This document shows positions 39,001 to 45,141 of a DNA stretch of 45,141 nt, in pieces (the first letter of the stretch is position 1; each line of letters opens with the position of its first letter). The position numbers and the translations under genes are program-made. Source of the DNA: Paenibacillus plantarum (GTDB lineage: Bacteria > Bacillota > Bacilli > Paenibacillales > NBRC-103111); the NCBI RefSeq assembly GCF_013141695.1, contig NZ_WHNY01000080.1, positions 1 through 45,141 on the forward strand, given 5' to 3'. The notes beneath the pieces were generated by a model. That model was not told where the DNA came from. It saw only the letters and a list, made by a program, of their open reading frames with translations, and made no database searches.

Positions 39001-42000
39001 ACAGATGTGGAAGAAGACCAAATGCGTGTGTTGGCTAAACAAATTTGGGCATTTTATGAGGATTATGCAGGGCCTAAGGATCACTTTCTGCCACCGGATA
39101 ATGTGCAAATGGATCCTCCAAATGGCGTTGCGCATCGCACGTCTCCAACCAATATTGGTTTCTTGTTGACAGCTGCCTTAGCTGCTCGGGATTTCGGATT
39201 TATTGATACTCCCGAGCTTGTGGAGCGTTTAGAACGGACTGTGGGCACCGTCGAAAAGTTAGACAAATGGAACGGGCATCTATATAACTGGTACGATACC
39301 ATTTCCCTTGATGTACTGCCGCCGGCCTATGTCTCAACAGTGGATTCGGGGAATTTCGTGGCTAGTTTGATGACAGTTAAGCAAGGATTAGCCCATTGGC
39401 TAAAGATTGATTTCACACGAAGCAAAAATCCATTTACGTCAATTATTGCTGGCAATTCGGGCTTACAAGTTGAGTTTTCCGTTGAGCTCGATCAAACAAG
39501 TCCTGAAGAAGTGACATACATCGGACAAGAAGATCCTCATGTATTTAACGAAGTGAAGCAAGATAGGAACTCATCACCCCAAATAGCCTTTAGTGATTGG
39601 CTAGAGCTCGGCAACAAGCTGATCGATCGTCTCGAGACATTGATCATGGAGACCGACTTCAGACCGCTTTATGATTATAAGGCCAAACTTTTCGTACTGG
39701 GTTTCCATGCGTCTTCGAACCAGCGGGATAACATTCTCTATGACCTCTTAGCTTCCGAGGCTAGACAGACAAGCTTTGTTGCGATTGCACTAGGGCAAAT
39801 ATCTGTATCCCATTGGAATGCGCTCGGCCGAACGGTAAAAAGGCAAGGGAATCAGATTTCTCTGGTTTCATGGTCCGGTACAATGTTTGAATACTTGATG
39901 CCAGGGCTGATTATGCGCACTTATCGGAACACGATCTGGGAAAGTACGTATCGAGGTGTCGTGAACCGACAAATCGAATATGCGCATGAACGGGGTGTCC
40001 CTTTCGGTATCTCGGAATCCGGTTATTACGCGTTTGATTATCAAATGAATTACCAATACCGGGCTTTCGGTGTCCCAGGCCTAGGTTTCAAACGCGGTCT
40101 TGAGCAAGATTTGGTTCTGGCGCCGTATGCGACAGTCATGGCACTTCCTTTTGCCCTGAGTAAAGGCTTGAACGATTTGCAACGAATGGAGGAACTAGGC
40201 GCGCGCGGACAATATGGCTATTATGAGGCCATTGATTTTACCCCTGGACGTATGCCTGAAGGTGATACTTACAAGATCATTCGAAGTTTTATGGCACATC
40301 ACCAAGGAATGAGTTTACTGACGCTTGCCAATGTATTGCTGCCGAGTAAAATGTATGATCATTTTCATCGCGATAAACGGGTGCAGGCTGCGGAACTCTT
40401 GTTACAAGAGCGGATTCCACCACGGAATACGATAATAAATCGTGAATTATCCGGTCAGTCACGAATCGAAAAACCGAAACCGGCTCATATAGCTCCTCTG
40501 CGGGAATATGACTCTGCCAATACGGCAGTACCGGAATTAAATATACATTCGAACGGGACACTTACCACGATGATCTCTAATAGCGGCAGCGGGTTCATAC
40601 GGTTTGAAGGCATGGATGTAACCCGCTGGCGGGAGGACCCAGTGACGGACAACTGGGGAAGTTATATGTATATTCGGGATGTCATATCGGATAAAGTGTG
40701 GTCTCCGACTTTTCAACCATGTCGCTTGCCGTCAAATAAGCAACTGGCGCAGTTCGCACAAGATCGATCTACGTTCTTATGTGAAGATGGGGATGTGCAC
40801 ACGACACTTGAAATCTGTGTATCGCCTGATTCGAACGCAGAAGTTCGTCGTTTAACGATTGTCAATAAGGGGAGTGAAGCTCGGACTCTTGAGGTGACGA
40901 CGTTTCTCGAAATCGCATTAGCGCCTCATAATGCGGATAAAGCGCATCCAGCTTTTACTAAGCTATTTATTGAAACACAATTTGAAGCTGATGCAGAGTG
41001 CCTGCTTGCACGTAAACGTCCTCGAGATGGTGGAGAAAAATCCGTATGGGCGTTCCACACGTTAACGACTGGCGGCAGGCCACTTGGGCCGGTAGAATTT
41101 GAAACCGATCGTGCACGGTTTATTGGTAGGGGATATACGTTATCAAGACCTAATGGAATCGCAACCCGACTTGGCAGCACGGTTGGGTCGGTGGCTGATC
41201 CTGCATTTATCATGCGACGGCGATTAACGCTACAGGCTGGTGAACAAGTTGAATTGACAGCTCTAACTGGCGTAACAGAGTCGAAGGAACAAGCAATAGA
41301 TATTGTGCAGCAGTTGTCTCAGAAACAACAAATCGAACGATCTTTTCAGCTTGCTTGGACGAGGAGTCAAATTGAAGTTCAGCATTTACATATATCTATT
41401 GCCGATCTAGCTGTTTTTCAATTGCTTGCGGGTTGTACGTTGTACGCGGCACCATTACGCCCAGAGCGAGAGAGTAGTATTGCTGTTAACAAAAAGGGAC
41501 AGCAGGGATTGTGGGCTTACGGGATATCAGGTGACTTGCCCATAGTCATAATACGGGTTTCAGATGCAGTAAATCTATCATTTATTAACAAGCTAATCAT
41601 TGGATTTGAGTACTTGCGTCATAACAGGCTGTTCATCGATCTTGTGATTTTGAATGAATCTGTCGAGGGATATCAGCAGGATTTGCAGGAAGCCCTTCGG
41701 CGCATGGTCGAACAAATCATTAGCGGACAAGGATCAGGGCAAGGGGGCGTTCACGTATTGCCCGTCACTCAATTAGCAGATGGCGACAAGTCATTGTTGT
41801 ATGCAGTATCCCGTATTGTGCTGCGAGCTGACGGTCCAAGTCTAAAGGCGCAATTAAAAGCATCTGTTCCGAGCTACACTTCGGATGAGACGATTCTGAT
41901 AACGGCACCACCAAACCGCTTTGCTCCTGCAAAGGCTGTTGAAACGAATGATCTTCTCTTCTTCAACGGTTGGGGAGGTTTTACGGCAGATGGCCGCGAG

Positions 42001-44436
42001 TACCATATCGTTCTTAAAAACGGTAATTACCTGCCTTCACCATGGATTAACGTCATGGCTAACCCGAAATTCGGATGTATAACATCGGAACTGTACACAG
42101 GGTATACATGGTGGCGCAACAGCCGCGAATGTAAATTGACGCCATGGTCAAACGATCCCTCCATCGACCAACAAGGGGAAGTATGCTACTTACGAGACGA
42201 GGAAAGCATGGAATATTGGTCGTTGACACCAGCCCGCGAGCAGCCAACTTCCAGCTATAAGGTCGTATATGGTCGTGGGTATACGCGTTATCATCATGAA
42301 AGTCATGGTCTTCTGCAAGAAATGACCGTTTTCGTTCCACTGGACGATCCCGTTAAAGTGATCAAATTGCGATTGCAAAACACATCGTCCGAACATCGGA
42401 AAATATCGGTCACTTATTATGCTGAATGGGTACTTGGTGTGCACCGTGAAGGGAATGCTTCTTTCATCGTCTCGGAATGGGATTCAGAGAATGAAGTACT
42501 GATGGCACGAAATACGTATCAAGAGAATTTCCGCGACGCAACCGCGTTTTTAACGATTCATCCGCAAATGGAAGCATCGGCAGAGTGGGAGAAGGGAAAC
42601 CATCAGGAAGCTGCTAGTACAAATATGGACATGACATGGACATCGGATCGCTTGGAGTTTATTGGCCGGAACGGCAGTATTGATCATCCTGCTGTCATGA
42701 ACCGACTTCACTTGTCAGGCACAACTGGGCCAACATACGAGGGCTGTGGAGCTATTCAAACCAAATTCGTAATTAAGCCTAATTCTGAACAAATTGTCTA
42801 CATCCTACTAGGCTGTGAGGATTCTCGTGAAACCGCGGCGGAGCTTACACAGAAGTATCGTCAAACTCTTGTTTGCGATCAGGCATACGAGGATGTGATA
42901 AAGTTTTGGGATGATGCAATGGGCACGATTAGGGTCTCTACACCTAGTCCTGAGATGGATATCATGTTGAATAACTGGTTGCTATACCAGACACTTTCAT
43001 GCAGGATGTGGGCGCGTTCTGCATTTTATCAAGCGGGTGGGGCTTACGGTTTCCGGGATCAGCTGCAGGATTCACTAGCGTTGCTCCATAGTCGTCCTGA
43101 CCTCACACGGGCGCAAATTGTACTTCATGCCAGCCACCAATATGAAGAAGGCGATGTTCAACATTGGTGGCATGAGGAAACGCACCGCGGTATCCGTACT
43201 CGCTTTTCTGATGATTTGTTGTGGCTACCATATGCTGTGGTCAGGTACATGGAACATACTGAAGATGAGAGCATATTGAACGAAACCGTTCCGTATCTTC
43301 AAAGCGAGCCATTAAGTGAAATGGAACATGAACGCTATGAGCCGACCGTGTTGTCCGAGCAAAGCGGTACGATCTTAGATCACTGCTTTCGTGCACTCGA
43401 CCGAGGTTTACGGTTTGGTGAGCATGGGCTGCCGCTGATCGGAATAGGAGACTGGAACGACGGGATGAGTCGTGTTGGCGCTGAAGGACGAGGCGAAAGC
43501 GTGTGGCTCGGCTGGTTCTTGGGTCTTGTTTTGCATGGAATGGCTAATTTATGTGAACAACGCAGTGAGCACGAGCGGGCAGAAAATTACAGGCGGATAC
43601 AGGACAAACTGGCAGATTCACTTAACGAAAAAGGGTGGGACGGCCAATGGTTCCGACGAGCATTCACCGATTCTGGAGAATGGCTTGGTTCCATCCATAA
43701 TGCGGAGTGTCGAATTGATGCAATCGCACAATCATGGTCCGTCATTTCAGGTTTGTCGCAGGCAGACAAAGCGTTGCAGGCTATGCGTTCTTTTGATCGT
43801 GAGCTTGTAGATCGCAGCTTGTCGGTAGCGCATATTCTGTATCCACCGTTTGATCAAACGGATCCAAGTCCAGGTTACATTCAGGGTTATCCTCCAGGGA
43901 TCCGTGAGAACGGAGGTCAATACACACACGGTGTAATCTGGAGCATCATTGCTTGGTGTGGGCTTGGTGAAGGAGACAAAGCATTTGAACTATTCCACAT
44001 GTTGAACCCTATCATGCATACGAAAACGTCATCTGAAGTTCGAAAATATGTGGGTGAGCCTTATGTCATGTCTGCTGACGTGTATACAGAGGAGCCTCAT
44101 AAAGGTCGTGCTGGATGGACTTGGTATACAGGTGCGTCAGGTTGGATGTACCAAGCCGGCATTGAATGGATTCTCGGTCTGCGCCGTAGAGGAGAACGGT
44201 TGTTCATCTGCCCAAGTATGCCAAGAGAATGGCCGGAGTTTGCCGTAATCTACCGTTTCGGAAAATCTGAGTACCACATTACTGTCATAAATTTATTACA
44301 AAAGTCCAGTGGACAAACAACGTTATCGATTGATGGAAAGGCAGCCGATATGAAAGAGTTCACTACAGAGGACGGTCCTTTCATCCTATTACATGACGAT
44401 AATGAAATCCACCAAATCTTACTGTCACTATATTAA
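36097..44436 (+). CDS. NdvB/ChvB-like cyclic beta-1,2-glucan synthase (GT84-GH94)
   Basis: A 2779-residue membrane enzyme. The N-terminal region (1-385) is helical. Membrane helices are at about 390-412 and 421-445. The GT84 glycosyltransferase domain has DADT (D608, D610) and QQRLHRWVRGDWQ near 750, followed by more helices at about 795-960. The glucoamylase-like domain carries SGYYAFDYQMNYQYRAFGVP near 1308-1327. Carbohydrate-binding and GH94 phosphorylase domains follow, with GIGDWNDGM (D2452, D2455). The family makes, elongates and cyclises beta-1,2-glucan from UDP-glucose and trims its length by phosphorolysis. Length fits the family's usual about 2800. CGGAGGGG precedes ATG 36097. It is transcribed alone. 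Confidence 0.9.
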   Translation: MVNNTDKICQRARELALQHTPTLVRIQPKYIWNQFEKNIESLRDFVISLQNSPASCALPAEEWLLDNAEFIEEQAIEVKANFTNRSFNYLPSFQKKGMLRIQNLCEDYLEQVDGILDEETLVSYMNAYQEVSALKLAETCSISLILRMSLIGRLSETMALVRERREVCVEVEQLLSRIEPTKLNPETINAVLEEAEQQVPLSGPWIVHLISHLREWAEDSATVREWLVCKLENSSMDLDRIVSYEHQLQSSFQVKAGNLISSLRKNERMDWNSLFERISLLDQTFRQDRTGDYSRLDSYSKNEILHRVEKLAHRMRIPENLIAKTAAALSNEENDRWSEKRGQADDLPRSTFVAYFLFEPAGIKKLEHSLRLCSKTRQVRGIGIAKRSTGTYLSLLIGLFALALIASAFWIGGDRGLTPLGWVVVLLMLSLPVSEWVITWLHFGIERMIRPRPLLRYDFSNGVPSNATTMVVIPAIWSTTEEVEELVDRLEIHYLANRDPNIHYALLGDFTDAAEETLHKDEALVTFTKEKIAILNRMYAIPEGATFHYFQRRRKWNPAEEVFMGWERKRGKLVEFVELLKGSKETSFDSMLSETVDLPPIRYIITLDADTQLPMGSAQRMIGTLHLPYNRPRLNQARTRVIEGYGVLQPRIGTSYESAMQSRLAYICSEPGLDPYAFAASDPYQDAMEQGIFTGKGIFDVDIFAELLCERIPENTVLSHDLLEGGFLRAALLSDVELIDNHPSKFLAYQQRLHRWVRGDWQMLCWLFPHVCDRRGTLRPVDLSAITRWQVIDNLRRSLLPIAYLILLALGLSVLPGSSVGWFSFILATMLLPIIRQFVHMKTVIWHPRRVLSTVLHVLMNILTLPFQSAVLLDAIGKTLYRLSISKRRMLEWTSSSQIERNNKGKQQALLLGSRGGYALIILFAIAVALQQESALRWLGFTLGLIWALAPLAVRWLDQPIPQEELQFTDVEEDQMRVLAKQIWAFYEDYAGPKDHFLPPDNVQMDPPNGVAHRTSPTNIGFLLTAALAARDFGFIDTPELVERLERTVGTVEKLDKWNGHLYNWYDTISLDVLPPAYVSTVDSGNFVASLMTVKQGLAHWLKIDFTRSKNPFTSIIAGNSGLQVEFSVELDQTSPEEVTYIGQEDPHVFNEVKQDRNSSPQIAFSDWLELGNKLIDRLETLIMETDFRPLYDYKAKLFVLGFHASSNQRDNILYDLLASEARQTSFVAIALGQISVSHWNALGRTVKRQGNQISLVSWSGTMFEYLMPGLIMRTYRNTIWESTYRGVVNRQIEYAHERGVPFGISESGYYAFDYQMNYQYRAFGVPGLGFKRGLEQDLVLAPYATVMALPFALSKGLNDLQRMEELGARGQYGYYEAIDFTPGRMPEGDTYKIIRSFMAHHQGMSLLTLANVLLPSKMYDHFHRDKRVQAAELLLQERIPPRNTIINRELSGQSRIEKPKPAHIAPLREYDSANTAVPELNIHSNGTLTTMISNSGSGFIRFEGMDVTRWREDPVTDNWGSYMYIRDVISDKVWSPTFQPCRLPSNKQLAQFAQDRSTFLCEDGDVHTTLEICVSPDSNAEVRRLTIVNKGSEARTLEVTTFLEIALAPHNADKAHPAFTKLFIETQFEADAECLLARKRPRDGGEKSVWAFHTLTTGGRPLGPVEFETDRARFIGRGYTLSRPNGIATRLGSTVGSVADPAFIMRRRLTLQAGEQVELTALTGVTESKEQAIDIVQQLSQKQQIERSFQLAWTRSQIEVQHLHISIADLAVFQLLAGCTLYAAPLRPERESSIAVNKKGQQGLWAYGISGDLPIVIIRVSDAVNLSFINKLIIGFEYLRHNRLFIDLVILNESVEGYQQDLQEALRRMVEQIISGQGSGQGGVHVLPVTQLADGDKSLLYAVSRIVLRADGPSLKAQLKASVPSYTSDETILITAPPNRFAPAKAVETNDLLFFNGWGGFTADGREYHIVLKNGNYLPSPWINVMANPKFGCITSELYTGYTWWRNSRECKLTPWSNDPSIDQQGEVCYLRDEESMEYWSLTPAREQPTSSYKVVYGRGYTRYHHESHGLLQEMTVFVPLDDPVKVIKLRLQNTSSEHRKISVTYYAEWVLGVHREGNASFIVSEWDSENEVLMARNTYQENFRDATAFLTIHPQMEASAEWEKGNHQEAASTNMDMTWTSDRLEFIGRNGSIDHPAVMNRLHLSGTTGPTYEGCGAIQTKFVIKPNSEQIVYILLGCEDSRETAAELTQKYRQTLVCDQAYEDVIKFWDDAMGTIRVSTPSPEMDIMLNNWLLYQTLSCRMWARSAFYQAGGAYGFRDQLQDSLALLHSRPDLTRAQIVLHASHQYEEGDVQHWWHEETHRGIRTRFSDDLLWLPYAVVRYMEHTEDESILNETVPYLQSEPLSEMEHERYEPTVLSEQSGTILDHCFRALDRGLRFGEHGLPLIGIGDWNDGMSRVGAEGRGESVWLGWFLGLVLHGMANLCEQRSEHERAENYRRIQDKLADSLNEKGWDGQWFRRAFTDSGEWLGSIHNAECRIDAIAQSWSVISGLSQADKALQAMRSFDRELVDRSLSVAHILYPPFDQTDPSPGYIQGYPPGIRENGGQYTHGVIWSIIAWCGLGEGDKAFELFHMLNPIMHTKTSSEVRKYVGEPYVMSADVYTEEPHKGRAGWTWYTGASGWMYQAGIEWILGLRRRGERLFICPSMPREWPEFAVIYRFGKSEYHITVINLLQKSSGQTTLSIDGKAADMKEFTTEDGPFILLHDDNEIHQILLSLY

Positions 44437-44444
44437 ATAATGGG

Positions 44445-44473
44445 TCCCAATCAACGTGATATGTTGATTGGGG
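44445..44473 (+). terminator. Hairpin after the glucan synthase
   Basis: TCCCAATCAAC / GTTGATTGGGG with loop GTGATAT begins 9 bp after the stop codon. The T-run is replaced by GGGGCTATT, so it is a weaker terminator or an mRNA-protecting hairpin. Confidence 0.65.
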
Positions 44474-44509
44474 GGCTATTAAAGTAAATAATTAGCAGTA
44501 CCAAAATTA

Positions 44510-44570
44510 CAATGAGGCCGCCGGCATTGAGACTGCAGTCGGCTACTTTCACTAATTAAGCTAACAGGAT
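44510..44570 (+). repeat. Cassette-type repeat, degenerate copy 27
   Basis: Hairpin AATGAGGCCGCCGGC / imperfect CAGTCGGCTACTTTC followed by right box ATTAAGCTAACAGG. Left box degenerate. Confidence 0.55.
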
Positions 44571-44756
44571 GTGTTGTGTGTCTATAGCTAAGAGAAAAGC
44601 TGAGAAGAGAAGGGTGAGCTGAGGATATGGGTGAAGCAACTAAGAGATTAATGATTTAAATGCACTTCAAATTCTTCAAATTGCTGAGATGGGACTGTTC
44701 ACCACTACCAAAGGAAAGTGATTCAATCTATCTCAATTTTTATCGTTTGTTTCGTG

Positions 44757-44797
44757 AAGCCAGCCTGCCTTCATAAAAACGCGGGTGGCTTTTTTTT
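44757..44797 (+). terminator. Terminator-like hairpin with eight T
   Basis: AAGCCAGCCTGC / GCGGGTGGCTT stem with an A-rich loop and T-run at 44790-44797. No intact gene precedes it: 44571-44756 has only short, unsupported frames, so it is probably a relic of a lost gene. Confidence 0.7.
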
Positions 44798-45141
44798 GCT
44801 GCGGAAAAAAAACACTCGGGAATTCGGGAACGGGATCAAGTTCTTGTCATTTATGACATCAAGTCAAGTTCTTGTCATCTGTCGAGTGACAAGAATATAA
44901 TCCGATTAATATCCGCCAAAATTAGGTTAAATTATTGTTTCAATGCACTAATCAACAAAAAACGTTGGATATAGGTTTATTTAAATGGATAATAACCCGC
45001 CAAAATCAGCGGCGGGGGCAATCGGAATAATTTATTGTCATTTATCGGAACAGATTCTTGAGATTCTTGTCATCAGACATCGAATCGCTTTCTATGAAGC
45101 GGTCAGTAAAATTACTAATTACGAACGAAATTCGCCTCACT
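44798..45141 (+). other. Gene-free end with TTCTTGTCA-family units
   Basis: Contains GGGAACGGGATCAAGTTCTT followed by GTCATT, then AAGTTCTTGTCATC and GAGTGACAAGAATATAAT (to about 44900), and further ATTCTTGTCAT at 45063-45075. They match parts of the perfect palindrome at 33426-33473. No coding potential is visible. Confidence 0.6.

Noticed and set aside
44571..44756. Possible gene remnant before the terminator at 44757
   Set aside because: Only short frames (for example LQILQIAEMGLFTTTKG) without start region or recognisable family.

Overview
The window looks like chromosomal DNA of a low-to-mid GC Bacillota member, most likely Paenibacillus or a close relative. This rests on strong GGAGG-type ribosome binding sites, frequent TTG/GTG starts, a 2779-residue NdvB-type cyclic glucan synthase, an HssRS-like two-component system, and many small Bacillus/Paenibacillus-type families (DinB, DUF1361, DUF2809, SUKH, SRPBCC). 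No rRNA, tRNA or CRISPR array was seen.

Layout. 1-800: XRE regulator plus membrane protein. 1.1-1.8 kb: DUF1361 protein. 2.1-4.1 kb: response regulator and sensor kinase, closed by a strong terminator. 4.3-5.3 kb: membrane-anchored alpha/beta hydrolase. 5.6-14.3 kb: short, mostly unrelated single genes on the + strand (DUF2809, DinB, Imm3-like, GNAT, SUKH, DUF4279, S41 remnant, VOC, SRPBCC), many inactivated. 14.5-15.8 kb: divergent MerR-SDR unit with a typical MerR promoter. 16.4-17.9 kb: GNAT and a membrane-anchored protein. 18-21.5 kb: TetR regulator divergent from an alcohol dehydrogenase - Bcr/CflA transporter - cupin operon. 21.6-26.6 kb: two decayed IS110 copies around a UvrA-like fragment, GNAT, ankyrin pseudogene and PAP2 phosphatase. 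27-35.9 kb: a second run of single genes (GNAT, lipoprotein, SUFU, phosphotransferase, NUDIX, alpha/beta hydrolase, DinB, a decayed methyltransferase, a STAS-like protein). 36.1-44.4 kb: the giant glucan synthase.

The most striking feature is a dispersed family of about 70-95 bp intergenic repeats, with more than 25 full or partial copies. They lie mostly just after the stop codons of the small + strand genes. A copy has a left box (about AAGCTAACGGGAAACG followed by WTAGTTCAATAA), a central hairpin whose sequence varies while pairing is kept, and a right box (about TTAAGCTAACGGGCAG). In several cases the upstream gene's stop codon lies inside the left box, and in three or four places a gene is truncated exactly at a repeat end. 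One-gene units in one orientation, separated by structured repeats and carrying accessory cargo, resemble an integron-type gene-cassette array. However, the repeat is not a canonical attC site and no recombinase gene is in the window. I regard this as the best candidate for an undescribed gene-exchange system.

A second repeat family is built around TTCTTGTCA/TGACAAGAA and includes a 20-bp-arm perfect palindrome at 33426-33473. Many cargo genes carry single nonsense or frameshift lesions, which points to relaxed selection in the array.
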